From Acidovorax soli (GTDB lineage: Bacteria; Pseudomonadota; Gammaproteobacteria; Burkholderiales; Burkholderiaceae_C), in contig NZ_FNQJ01000002.1 of NCBI RefSeq assembly GCF_900107605.1, forward strand, positions 186,001 through 250,000: a stretch of 64,000 bases of DNA, written 5' to 3'. The notes beneath the pieces are model-generated. The model did not search any database. It was given only the letters and a program-made list of their open reading frames with translations, and was not told the origin of the DNA. Positions 25,701-33,460 of the stretch are shown here, in pieces (positions within the stretch are counted from its first letter, which is position 1; every line of letters starts with the position of its first letter). A program made the translations under genes and the position numbers.

Positions 25701-26919
25701 TGGGGTGGATCTGCAAAACGGCCAGTTGCGCGCCACGCTGCGGGGCAACCAGCTGGAGCTGACCGAATTGCGCCTGCAGGGCGGGCGCGGCAGCAACGCG
25801 CGCATTGCGGGTTTCAGCGGCAACCGCACGCCCGCGCCGCAAGACGGCGGCACCCTCACCGGCTCGGGCCGCCTTACCTGGGGTGAGCCCGGCGCAGGCC
25901 TGTCGGGCATGGCCATGGACATCACCGCCGAGGCCCGCGCGCTGCAGGTGCTGGTGCGCGCCGACCGCCAGGTCAGCGTGTCAGGCCAGGTGCAGGCGCA
26001 GTTGCAGCAAGGCCAGTTCAGCCTGCGCGGCAAGCTCACCACCGACCGCGCGACCGTCATCCTGCCCGACGAATCGGCGCCCCGCCTGGGCTCGGACGTG
26101 GTGGTGCGCTCGGCCGCGAAAGACCGCGAAGCCCAGGCCAAGGCCCAGGCAGCCGGCCGCGCCCACCAGAAAGCGGCGCAGGCCGAAACCACCCGGCCGC
26201 CCGCCGTGGCCATCACCCTCAACCTGGGCCGCGACTTCGCACTGCAGGGCCAGGGCATCACCACCCGCCTCACCGGCGAGCTGGACATCCGCAGCAGCAC
26301 CGTGCCCGGCGCCCCGCCCCGCGTGACCGGCGAGGTGCGCACCGACGCAGGCCGCTACCGCGCCTGGGGCCAGATGCTGGACGTGGAGACGGGCCTGATC
26401 CGCTTCAACGGCCCCTACAACAACCCCGCGCTCGACATCCTGGCGCTGCGCCCCAACATCAGCGTGCGCGCCGGGGTGCAGGTCACCGGCACGGCCCTGG
26501 CGCCACGCGTGCGGCTGTATTCCGACCCCGAACTGCCCGACGCCGAAAAGCTCTCCTGGGTGGTGCTGGGCCGCGACGCGGCCAACGGCGGTGCCGAGGC
26601 CGCCGTGCTGCAGCAGGCGGCCCTCGCCCTGCTGGGCCGCGGCGGAGGTAGCGGCAACCCCACCGCCCAGGTGGCCAGCCGCCTGGGGCTGGACGAGATC
26701 GGTTTCAAGGGCTCCGGCGCCGGCGAAGACGCCGCCAGCGCCGCGCTGACCTTCGGCAAGCGCCTGTCCAAGGACATGTACGTGACCTACGAGCGCAGCC
26801 TGTCGGGCACGCTGGGCACGCTGTACATCTTCTACGACCTCTCGCGCCGCCTCACCCTGCGCGGCCAGACGGGCGAAAAAAGCGCGGTGGACATCATCTA
26901 CACCGTGCGTTACGACTGA
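22753..26919 (+). CDS. tamB: TamB-like translocation and assembly module subunit
   Basis: A 1388-residue AsmA/TamB-like bridge protein. One N-terminal membrane helix (LTGWLLVCLCALVLAAGTLAWWW, about 40-63) anchors it in the inner membrane. A very long beta-rich region follows, and the conserved DUF490 domain fills the last 300 or so residues (GRYRAWGQMLDVETGLIRFNGPYNNPALDI; LPDAEKLSWVVLGR; KRLSKDMYVTYERSLSGTLGT). Such proteins span the periplasm and carry phospholipid or assist barrel assembly with TamA. The start is fixed by a 4-bp ATGA overlap with tamA. Upstream continuation of the frame is antisense-free shadow of tamA. Confidence 0.95.
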   Translation: MRHKPPARRAPPADFSAGGATPSTAPARGLRTHQALRLTGWLLVCLCALVLAAGTLAWWWSGRDSSLATLLARAALYLPAGQTLESREVSGSLRSGGRIGWLRWSSPTLRVEVSDARVGWQLAPLLQRRLELGEVHAARLAITPLGPPSAESPTPLDTLVLPLQIGLPFRIDRLQWAGTPAVETTALVGDYRFDGHQHHLSISDVALAQGRYIARATLDAQAPMALDATVDGNLHQAVPGSGTSVQVQAHATLQGTLSGAAAQLQLEARLRPVAQTAQTPQSAEAATPEAMQADLQATLAPWVPQPVQQVQAALRAVNLATLWPQAPATLLHGTLQAGPTAAPGWAVQAQIQNALAGPWDQSRLPLTALAASATWDGTRWSVPGATASVGQGTATLQGHYTPATGAIDAQAQLRQLPPEALHSALAAAHLSGSVVAQTQGNGSVAFTADIGAGQARAPRGPALRINTLQARGQWQAQEGGGTVRLDRLLVDAMQARLQATGLQVALGAIAVQGQMQLTVPGASAHAQGALAPRTGAGELQLQWTDADRTQRWLAQLPGLAAALPGVALKGQAQLAGRWTGGWQSLAEQLQAARERKAPPADKAPFTLQATLSAPQFDLTLPPGDGTTAVPTSVQVQSLQAQLSGSLVQATLALDGQLRTGPLQTTLHTRVAGGLASAALWKVQVNTLRVQVQDTQRPGPWTLALAEPLAISAQVGPATSAPGGVVLQAAAGQARLTGPLPGSVALQWQPLRYQSGPGTAMRLQSQGRLQGLPFAWLDALGLEGAPAVAGQPVQPLLARLGLGGDMLLEGQWKVDAGAALRAQASLRRTSGDLHILTGEATPVTVLQSSGQGTGAGSPTAITAPPPGNRAGVYQAELTLEAEDQALRARLLWASERAGEIDASASTRLTLGESLADATWAPDAPLAASVRARLPDVGVWSALAPPGWRVRGTLDANATLSGTRNAPHWAGTLGADGLAVRSVVDGVDLQNGQLRATLRGNQLELTELRLQGGRGSNARIAGFSGNRTPAPQDGGTLTGSGRLTWGEPGAGLSGMAMDITAEARALQVLVRADRQVSVSGQVQAQLQQGQFSLRGKLTTDRATVILPDESAPRLGSDVVVRSAAKDREAQAKAQAAGRAHQKAAQAETTRPPAVAITLNLGRDFALQGQGITTRLTGELDIRSSTVPGAPPRVTGEVRTDAGRYRAWGQMLDVETGLIRFNGPYNNPALDILALRPNISVRAGVQVTGTALAPRVRLYSDPELPDAEKLSWVVLGRDAANGGAEAAVLQQAALALLGRGGGSGNPTAQVASRLGLDEIGFKGSGAGEDAASAALTFGKRLSKDMYVTYERSLSGTLGTLYIFYDLSRRLTLRGQTGEKSAVDIIYTVRYD

Positions 26920-26967
26920 TCCGGGCGCCGCTTTACAAGCCAAATACGCTCTTGACGCCCTTGCGAA

Positions 26968-26996
26968 AAGCGCTACCAGCTATCAATACAGAAGCA
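26968..26996 (+). repeat. AAGCGC/AGCTAT intergenic repeat, copy e
   Basis: AAGCGCTACCAGCTATCA followed by ATACAGAAGCA lies between tamB and the tRNA gene, about 30 bp before the tRNA 5' end, where its promoter should be. The upstream 26929-26967 segment also carries GCCAAATACGCTCTTGACG, common beside this repeat. Confidence 0.6.
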
Positions 26997-27025
26997 CCGG
27001 AACGCGTACAATCCGCGCCTGCTTG

Positions 27026-27100
27026 CTCCTCATAGTTCAATGGATAGAACGAGTGCCTCCTAAGCGCTAGATGCAGGTTCGATTCCTGCTGAGGGGACCA
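27026..27100 (+). tRNA. tRNA-Arg (anticodon CCT)
   Basis: A 75-base cloverleaf with encoded CCA. Acceptor CTCCTCA pairs with TGAGGGG (one U-G pair). The D arm is GTTC/GAAC, and the anticodon arm AGTGC-CTCCTAA-GCGCT (one T-G pair) gives anticodon CCT. The T arm is GCAGG-TTCGATT-CCTGC and the discriminator A. It reads the rare AGG codon. The layout matches Escherichia coli argW. tRNA-Arg(CCU) genes are frequent integration sites, but no integrase lies nearby. Confidence 0.95.
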
Positions 27101-27195
27101 GCGGATCGCCTCACACGGCATCCCAAAACATCCAGAATCCGCGTGTGCTCTGGCTTGCGGGCATTCCCCCACCTGCCGCGACCTCGCCCGCACAT

Positions 27196-27894
27196 TCAGC
27201 GCTCGTCGCTGAAGCCGGTGCTGACATGGCTGCCGTCGCAAAATGGTTTGTTCCTGGACGCACCGCAGCGGCAAAGCGTCATGCGGTTGCGCACCTCGTA
27301 TTCAAAACCGTCAGCGCCGATCAGCTGAACGCCGCCACGCAGCCCTATGGGCCCCGAGCAAGCCATGGCCGGGTCCTCGATCAACACCACCGAAGGCGCG
27401 TACTGCGGCTCCACCGGCTGGCCGGTGGCATTGGCCCAGGCCACAAGGCGCCCCGAGGGGCAATCACCGCACTGGCGCGCAAAATGCGCGCGCGCTGCCG
27501 GGACCTGTGATTCGCGGACCAGGTGCCATACCTTGCCATGGGGATCACAAAAGCGGGCCGATGCACACAGCGCCTCGACATCGGTCAGCGACATGGCCGG
27601 GCCTGGTATGCGCTGGGCCTGTTCCAGATAGGGGCGGCGGCTGGCGGTTTCCGTGCCGTCGAAGCCCACCCTGGCATGGCTGCCGTCGCAAAACGGCTTG
27701 TTGCCGCTGTGCCCGCAGCGGCACAGCGCGTATTGCATCTGTTCGGGGTAGGGCACCGCCGCGACCCATTCGACCGACTCGCCTTCGGTATTAGTGCCTA
27801 TGGTCTGCTTGCGCAACGGCAGCTTGCCCGCGACGAGATAGGGACCATTGCTGGTGATGCGCACCTGCGCGCCCGCGGGTTTTTCGGAATCCAT
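27196..27894 (-). CDS. double CDGSH iron-sulfur protein with a central ferredoxin-like segment
   Basis: A 232-residue protein with two complete CDGSH 2Fe-2S sites: C58, C60, C69, H73 in CRCGHSGNKPFCDGSH and C208, C210, C219, H223 in CRCGASRNKPFCDGSH. Between them lies a segment with LCASARFC (110-116) and QCGDCPSGRLVAW (141-153) that resembles the divergent ferredoxin domain (Fer4_19) often fused to CDGSH motifs. Proteins of this kind bind redox-active clusters and are thought to serve electron transfer or redox sensing. It is a stand-alone gene, divergent from the patatin gene. The role here is unknown. Confidence 0.9.
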   Translation of the reverse strand: MDSEKPAGAQVRITSNGPYLVAGKLPLRKQTIGTNTEGESVEWVAAVPYPEQMQYALCRCGHSGNKPFCDGSHARVGFDGTETASRRPYLEQAQRIPGPAMSLTDVEALCASARFCDPHGKVWHLVRESQVPAARAHFARQCGDCPSGRLVAWANATGQPVEPQYAPSVVLIEDPAMACSGPIGLRGGVQLIGADGFEYEVRNRMTLCRCGASRNKPFCDGSHVSTGFSDER

Positions 27895-28029
27895 CGGTGG
27901 CCTCCTTGTGGCATGTGCGTCCGGCAGAGGATGACGGATCGGCGCCGTGCTGCTACTGTAGCCATTCGCGGCGCCAGCACAAGTCGTGCCCCTGTTACGG
28001 GCCGGGCCGACGCCATCCTGGAGGTCGCC

Positions 28030-28893
28030 ATGGCTGATTCATCCACCCCCACGACTGCCTGGGTGCTTGCCGGCGGCGGCAGCTTCGGCGCGATCCAGGT
28101 CGGCATGCTGCACGCGCTCGTCGCGCATGGGCTGAGGCCCGATCTGGTGGTGGGCTCGTCGGTCGGCGCGATCAATGGCGCCTACTTTGCCGGAGCGCCC
28201 GATGGGGCCGGCCTGCAGCGACTGGCCGCCATCTGGTGCGGGCTGCGCCGCAGCATGGTGTTTCCGATCGCGTGGCGCAATCTGCTGGCCCGCACCGGCA
28301 GCGGCGGGTTCGCGGTCGATCCGTCGGGGCTGAGCGGCCTGCTCGAACAATGCCTGCCTTTTCGGTTGCTGGAGCAGGCGCGCGTGCCGGTGCATGTGGT
28401 CGCCACCGACCAGCTAGGCGGTGGAACGGTAGCGCTTTCGCGCGGCCCGGCTGTCGCAGCCGTACTGGCCAGCAGTGCGATCCCCGCCGTATTCCCCGCG
28501 GTGCGCATCGAGGGGCAGTTTCTTATCGACGGCGCAATTGCCAGCAATACGCCGATCAGCGTGGCCGTCGGACTGGGCGCGCGGCGCGTGATCGTGCTGC
28601 CCACGGGCTTTGCCTGCGCGCTCCAGACGCCGCCGCGCAGCGCCATCGCCAATGCCTTGCATGCCGTCACCCTGGTCATTGCACACCAGCTGGCCGACGA
28701 ATTCGAGCAGTACCACACGCAGGCAGAGATCATCGTCGTGCCACCGCTGTGCCCGTTGTCGGCCTCGCCCTACGATTTTTCCCAGGCCGCCACATTGATC
28801 GAACGCGCCACCGCGCAGACCCGGCGCTGGCTGGAAACCGGTGGGCTGCAACGTTCGCAGTTCGCGCCTGCATTGCTGGCGCACGGGCATTGA
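28030..28893 (+). CDS. patatin-like phospholipase
   Basis: A 287-residue patatin-domain protein. The oxyanion loop GGGSFGAIQVG lies at 15-25, the nucleophile elbow GSSVG at 42-46 (S44), and the catalytic aspartate in DGAIASNTP near residue 168. These enzymes (RssA/YchK group) hydrolyse acyl chains from phospholipids, lysophospholipids or similar esters. A Shine-Dalgarno GGAGG sits seven bases before the ATG, which decides the start within a longer open frame. It lies next to another lipid gene, the phospholipase D/cardiolipin synthase, in convergent arrangement. Confidence 0.92.
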   Translation: MADSSTPTTAWVLAGGGSFGAIQVGMLHALVAHGLRPDLVVGSSVGAINGAYFAGAPDGAGLQRLAAIWCGLRRSMVFPIAWRNLLARTGSGGFAVDPSGLSGLLEQCLPFRLLEQARVPVHVVATDQLGGGTVALSRGPAVAAVLASSAIPAVFPAVRIEGQFLIDGAIASNTPISVAVGLGARRVIVLPTGFACALQTPPRSAIANALHAVTLVIAHQLADEFEQYHTQAEIIVVPPLCPLSASPYDFSQAATLIERATAQTRRWLETGGLQRSQFAPALLAHGH

Positions 28894-28971
28894 GCGATCA
28901 AGAGAAATCCAGGGCATTTCGCCACCTACTGCTTTCCCACCCAGCGCCGGCTGCTCTTCTTTCAGGAGTTT

Positions 28972-30384
28972 CTACAGCTGAAATCCCACCGCCCGCACCA
29001 CGCCCTCGGCGATGTCGCGCAGCCACGACGGCTGGCGCGCATGGTGCGGCTGGGCCGTGGCGATCTGGCGGGCGCACCAGTCAGACAGCCATTGCACCTG
29101 CGCACGCTCGTAAAAGGCCGTCATGCTTTCGTAGTTGAGGAACAGGCTGCGCGCATCCAGGTTCAGCGAACCGGTGAGCGCCATGCTGTCGTCGATGAGC
29201 ACCGCCTTGGCATGCACCATGCCGGGGGCCAGCCACACCTGCGCGCCCGCGGCGGCCAGCTGGCGCAGGGCGCGTTCGCGGGCCCAATCGGCCAGGCGGT
29301 GGTTGGAGCGGGCGGGCACGATCAGGTGCACCTGCACCCCGCGCCGGCAGGCAATGCACCAGGCGTCGAGCAAGGCCTCGTCGGGCACGAAATACGGGGT
29401 GATCGCCACGATGCGCCGCTGCGCGTGGTAGGCCGCCGTGAGCAGCAGGGCATAGGCAGTGTCGTCGGGCTGGTCGGGGCCGCTGGGCACCCACTGGGCC
29501 AGCGCACCGCCGGGCGGGCCGACCAGCGCATGGCGCGGAGGCGGCAGGTGGCGGGTAAAGCGCACGCGGCCCGTGGCCGCGCGCCAGTCGGCCCGGAACT
29601 GCGCCTGGGCCAGCGCGGCCAGCGGGCCTTCGACATCGAAGCTCAGGTCCAGCCAGGCGGGCCTGTCCGGGCGGTCCACAAAGTATTCGCTGGCCAGGTT
29701 GCGCCCACCGCTCCACAGGCGTGCCCCGTCGGCCACAGCCATCTTGCGGTGGTTGCGCAAGTTGGTGCGCCCGCGCATGGGGTTGTGCAGCATGGGCATG
29801 AAGCGGCGCACCTGCACGCCCTGGCGGCTGAGCTGGCGCAGCATGGCGGCCGGGGTGCGCCAGCTGCCCACGGCATCCAGCAGCAGCCGCGTGGCCACGC
29901 CGCGCTGGGCGCACCGCGTCAGGGCCTGGGCCACGCGCGCGCCCACCGCATCGTGGCCGAAGACAAAGGTGCACACATCCAGGCTGTGCTGGGCGGAATC
30001 GATGAGCGCCAGCAGGGCTTGCAGCGCCTCGGGGCCATCTTCGTGGAAGTGGACACGGGCATTGCGCACGGCGGGCGCCAGGTCCATGCCCGCCAGCAGG
30101 CGCGTGGCCCAGGCCGGGCCCTCACCCGTCGCCGCAGGGCCGGCCACCGCCCCATCGCCAGGCCGATGGGGCAGGCGCAAGGGCCGCGCAAACTTGCGCG
30201 AACCCACCAGCAGGAACAGGGGCAGCGCCACATAGGGAAAAGCCACGATGCCCACCACCCACGCCAGCGCCGCCGAAGGATGGCGCCGCTGGTGGTCGAT
30301 GCGGGTCAGCATCACATACACCAGCAGGCCCGCAGCCACCACGATGGCGTGCCCCAGACCCGACAGCAGCACCAGGCCGGTCAT
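28972..30384 (-). CDS. cls: phospholipase D family cardiolipin synthase
   Basis: A 470-residue membrane protein. Two N-terminal hydrophobic segments (LVLLSGLGHAIVVAAGLLVYVML and ALAWVVGIVAFPYVALPLFLLVG) precede two HKD phosphodiesterase motifs: NHRKMAVADGARLWSGGRN near residue 213 and VHAKAVLIDDSMALTGSLN near 390. This is the layout of bacterial cardiolipin synthases, which condense phosphatidylglycerol or exchange headgroups. An ATG nine codons upstream (giving MGPRAPGCC) is an alternative start; neither has a clear ribosome site. Other PLD-family roles cannot be excluded. Confidence 0.88.
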   Translation of the reverse strand: MTGLVLLSGLGHAIVVAAGLLVYVMLTRIDHQRRHPSAALAWVVGIVAFPYVALPLFLLVGSRKFARPLRLPHRPGDGAVAGPAATGEGPAWATRLLAGMDLAPAVRNARVHFHEDGPEALQALLALIDSAQHSLDVCTFVFGHDAVGARVAQALTRCAQRGVATRLLLDAVGSWRTPAAMLRQLSRQGVQVRRFMPMLHNPMRGRTNLRNHRKMAVADGARLWSGGRNLASEYFVDRPDRPAWLDLSFDVEGPLAALAQAQFRADWRAATGRVRFTRHLPPPRHALVGPPGGALAQWVPSGPDQPDDTAYALLLTAAYHAQRRIVAITPYFVPDEALLDAWCIACRRGVQVHLIVPARSNHRLADWARERALRQLAAAGAQVWLAPGMVHAKAVLIDDSMALTGSLNLDARSLFLNYESMTAFYERAQVQWLSDWCARQIATAQPHHARQPSWLRDIAEGVVRAVGFQL

Positions 30385-30546
30385 GCAACACCCAGGAGCC
30401 CGCGGGCCCATGTGGCAACGCAGGCGAAACGCAGCCAGTGGCCCCTTGCGACGCTGCGCGAAAAATCATCGGATGCAAGCAATCCCATGGCACCCGAGCA
30501 TAGCGGGCGCGCAGGGCGGGCGCCATGCCCCGGCTCCCGGCGTGCT

Positions 30547-32175
30547 TCAGGTGCGGGCGCGCAGCGTGCGGCTGAGCAGAATCACCGGTACCAGCCCCAC
30601 GGCCACCAGCGCCAGCGAAGGCAGGGCCGCCTCGCCCAGGCGTTCATCGCGCGCCAGCTGGTAAGCCACCACGGCCAGGGTGTCGCTGTTGAAGGGGCGC
30701 AGCACCATGGTGGCGGGCAGCTCTTTCATCACGTCCACGAACACCAGCAGCGCCGCAGCGGCGGTGGAGCGCCGCAGCAGCGGCCAGTGCACGCGGGCCA
30801 TCAGGCGGGCGCTGCCCGCGCCCAGCATGCGCGCAGAGTCGTCCAGGCTGGGGGGAATGCGCGCATAGCCGCTTTGCACCGACTGCAGCGCCACCGCGCA
30901 AAAGCGCACCAGATACGCCCACACAATGCCCACCGCCGTGGTGGTGACCAGCGCGCCCACGCCCCACTGCGGCACGCGCGCCTGCAGCCAGCCCACCGGC
31001 AGCAGCAGGCCCACCACGATGACCGCGCCCGGCACGGCGTAGCCCACGCTGGCCAGCCGCACCACGCCGCGTGTCAGCAGATCGGGCTTGCGGCGCACGG
31101 CAAAGGCCAGCGCCAGGGCCACGGCCACGGCCAGACCGGCGGTGATGCCCCCCAGCCACACGCTGTTCCAGGCCCATTCGAGAAAGCGGTCCCAGGGCAG
31201 CACCGACCAGTCGGACGCCAGTGGTCGCAGCATGAAGGCCACCGGTGCCACGAAGCCCATGAACACGGGCAGCGTGCACACGCCCCAGGCCAGGCCGCGC
31301 GCCAGGCCGCGCAGTGGCACGGGCTGGGCCTCGGTGGCGCCCGCGTGGCCGGTGCCCTTGGCGGTGAAGCGCATGCGCCGCTCGGCGCGGTGCTCCAGCC
31401 ACAGCAGCAGCAGCACCAGGGCCAGCAGCATGGTGGACAGCTGGGCAGCGGCAATGCGGTTGTCCATGGACAGCCAGGCCTTGATGATGCCGGTGGTGAA
31501 GGTCTGGATGCCGAAGTAGCTGGTCACGCCAAAATCGGCCAGGGTTTCCATCAGCGCCAGTGCCACGCCAGCCGCCACGGCCGGGCGGGCCAGCGGCAGC
31601 GCAATGGTGGCGATGCGCCGGGACAGCGGCGCGCCCAGCAGGCGTGCCGCCTCCATCAGGTGCGCCGCGCGCTCGCCCAGCGCCGTGCGCGCCAGCAGAT
31701 AGACATAGGGATAGAGCGAGAAGGTGAAGACCCAGATGGCGCCCCACAGGCTGCGCACCTCTGGCAGCAGGCGCCCCTCCAGCCCGAAGGTCTCGCGCAG
31801 CGCCACCTGCAACGGCCCGCTGAACTGCAGAAAGTCGGTGTAGGCATAGGCCGTGACATAGGCCGGCATGGCCAGCGGCAGCAGCAGCAGCCACTCGAAC
31901 GTGCGCCGGCCCGGAAAATCAAACAGCGTGACAGCCGCCGCTGCCGCGGTGCCCACCACGGCAGCGCCCACCCCCACCCACAGGCCCAGCCACAGCGTGG
32001 TCCACAGGTAGCGGGGCAGCACGGTGCTGGCCATCTCGCGCAGGATGGCGCCGGTATCGGCCTGCACCCCGCCCCAGGGCAGCCACGACGCCAGCAGCGC
32101 CAAGACGGGCAAGGCCAGCAGGCCCACCAGCAGGATCAGCGGCAGGGTCGATAAAGAAAAGCGGGTGCGGGGCAA
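30547..32175 (-). CDS. fbpB: ABC transporter permease, iron(III)/FbpB type
   Basis: A 542-residue permease with about twelve membrane segments in two homologous halves. Each half carries the binding-protein-dependent transport EAA-like loop (LMEAARLLGAPLSRRIATIALPLARPA and LDDSARMLGAGSARLMARVHWPLLRRS). This fused double-domain form is typical of FbpB/SfuB iron permeases. The ATPase gene lies divergently, 105 bp away, with a Fur-box-like palindrome between. The periplasmic binding protein (FbpA) gene is not in the window. Thiamine or spermidine type permeases are alternatives. Confidence 0.88.
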   Translation of the reverse strand: MPRTRFSLSTLPLILLVGLLALPVLALLASWLPWGGVQADTGAILREMASTVLPRYLWTTLWLGLWVGVGAAVVGTAAAAAVTLFDFPGRRTFEWLLLLPLAMPAYVTAYAYTDFLQFSGPLQVALRETFGLEGRLLPEVRSLWGAIWVFTFSLYPYVYLLARTALGERAAHLMEAARLLGAPLSRRIATIALPLARPAVAAGVALALMETLADFGVTSYFGIQTFTTGIIKAWLSMDNRIAAAQLSTMLLALVLLLLWLEHRAERRMRFTAKGTGHAGATEAQPVPLRGLARGLAWGVCTLPVFMGFVAPVAFMLRPLASDWSVLPWDRFLEWAWNSVWLGGITAGLAVAVALALAFAVRRKPDLLTRGVVRLASVGYAVPGAVIVVGLLLPVGWLQARVPQWGVGALVTTTAVGIVWAYLVRFCAVALQSVQSGYARIPPSLDDSARMLGAGSARLMARVHWPLLRRSTAAAALLVFVDVMKELPATMVLRPFNSDTLAVVAYQLARDERLGEAALPSLALVAVGLVPVILLSRTLRART

Positions 32176-32233
32176 GGCAGGGGCTCGGCAAATGAGGGAA
32201 TGGCACTACCGACCCACAGGGGCGTCCAGGAAT

Positions 32234-32258
32234 GCAAATGCGAATTTTAAGCATTCGC
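32234..32258. promoter_or_regulatory. candidate Fur box between divergent ABC genes
   Basis: The 25-bp stretch beginning GCAAATGCGAAT and ending GCATTCGC lines up with the classical extended Fur palindrome GCAAATGAGAAT...ATTCTCATTTGC, agreeing at about 18 of 24 positions by eye. It lies midway between the divergent fbpB- and fbpC-like starts, so one repressor site could control both. It ends 22 bp before the ATPase ATG. Confidence 0.55.
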
Positions 32259-32280
32259 TCCGCCCCACTAGAATCAAGCG

Positions 32281-33345
32281 ATGTTTCTTGAGGTTTCCCA
32301 ACTGGAAGTGCGTTACGCAGGCCGTTCCCAGGCGGCTGTCCAGGGCGTCACGCTGGGGCTGCATGCGGGCGATATCGGCGTGCTGATCGGCCCCTCGGGC
32401 TGCGGCAAGACCACGCTGCTGCGCGCCGTGGCGGGGCTGGAGCCGGTATCGGCCGGCGAGATCCGCCTGAAGCAACAGCTGGTGGGCAGCGCGCACCTGA
32501 ACGTGCCGCCCGAATCGCGGCGCATCGGCATGGTGTTCCAGGACTACGCCCTGTTTCCGCACCTGAGCGTGGAGCGCAACGTGGCCTTCGGCATCCACCA
32601 GCTGCCCCGGGCCGAGCAGGCCGCCCGCGTGGCCGAGGCCCTGCAACTGGTGGGGCTGGAAGGCAGCGGCGCGCGCTTTCCGCACGAGCTTTCGGGCGGA
32701 CAGCAGCAGCGCGTGGCCCTGGCGCGGGCCCTGGCCCCGCGCCCACAGCTCATGCTGCTGGACGAGCCGTTTTCCAACCTCGATGTCGATCTGCGCGAGC
32801 GCCTGGCGCACGAGGTGCGCGACATCCTCAAGGCCGCCGGGGCCACGGCGCTGTTCGTCACGCACGACCAGTTCGAGGCCTTTGCGATCGGCGATGTGAT
32901 TGGCGTCATGCACGAAGGCCACCTGCACCAGTGGGACGACGCCTACACCCTCTACCACCGGCCGGCCACCCGCTTTGTGGCCGACTTCATCGGCCACGGC
33001 GTCTTTACCCCCGCCAGGCTGGTGCAGCGCGGCAACAACGTGGTGGCGCAGACCCCGCTGGGCGACCTGACCGATCTGGCCGAATGCCCCCTGCCCGCCA
33101 GCTACCCCGGCGGCGAGTGCGATGTGCTGCTGCGCGCCGATGACGTGGTGCACGACGACCATGCGCCCGTGCAGGCGCAGATTCTGCGCAAATCGTTTCG
33201 CGGCTCGGAGTTTCTGTACACGCTGCGCCTGGCCAGCGGCCAGACCCTGATGGCCCATGTGCCCAGCCACCACAACCACGCCGTGGGCGAGTGGATTGGC
33301 ATCCGGGCGCAGGTCGATCACGTGGTCACGTTTGCGCGCGACTGA
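32281..33345 (+). CDS. fbpC: ABC transporter ATP-binding protein, iron(III)/FbpC type
   Basis: A 354-residue ABC ATPase. Walker A is GPSGCGKTT (37-45), Q-loop VFQDYALFPHL, signature LSGGQ (137-141) and Walker B LMLLDE (157-162). The C-terminal extension (about 240-354) is the regulatory OB-type domain found in the FbpC/PotA/ModC group. Energises the inner-membrane transport of ferric iron if the permease assignment holds. Divergent from that permease, an unusual split for genes normally in one operon; the shared spacer carries the Fur-box candidate. Confidence 0.9.
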   Translation: MFLEVSQLEVRYAGRSQAAVQGVTLGLHAGDIGVLIGPSGCGKTTLLRAVAGLEPVSAGEIRLKQQLVGSAHLNVPPESRRIGMVFQDYALFPHLSVERNVAFGIHQLPRAEQAARVAEALQLVGLEGSGARFPHELSGGQQQRVALARALAPRPQLMLLDEPFSNLDVDLRERLAHEVRDILKAAGATALFVTHDQFEAFAIGDVIGVMHEGHLHQWDDAYTLYHRPATRFVADFIGHGVFTPARLVQRGNNVVAQTPLGDLTDLAECPLPASYPGGECDVLLRADDVVHDDHAPVQAQILRKSFRGSEFLYTLRLASGQTLMAHVPSHHNHAVGEWIGIRAQVDHVVTFARD

Positions 33346-33385
33346 TGAGCTTTTGGATCAAATAGGCAGATAGCGCCTATCTGGA

Positions 33386-33415
33386 AAGCGTCAGCAGCTA
33401 TCAAAATAGCAGCAA
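33386..33415 (+). repeat. AAGCGC/AGCTAT intergenic repeat, copy f
   Basis: AAGCGTCAGCAGCTATCA followed by AAATAGCAGC, with GCTAT-caaa-ATAGC as a short stem. A second hairpin directly upstream (CAGATAG-CGC-CTATCTG, 33367-33383) precedes it. Together they fill the gap between the convergent ATPase and acyltransferase genes, where a terminator is expected. Confidence 0.7.
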
Positions 33416-33460
33416 ATTACACCGCGACAACACGGCGAGCGCGAGAATGGTGAATCCGCC

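Noticed and set aside
27026-27100. tRNA-Arg(CCU) as a phage or island attachment site
   Set aside because: No integrase, no direct repeat of the tRNA 3' end and no change of gene content is visible on either side.
29041-32154. A 1037-codon plus-strand open frame opposite the phospholipase D and permease genes
   Set aside because: Its translation is rich in Gly, Ala, His, Gln and Arg with no family motif and lies antisense to two well-supported genes; it is a by-product of high GC content.
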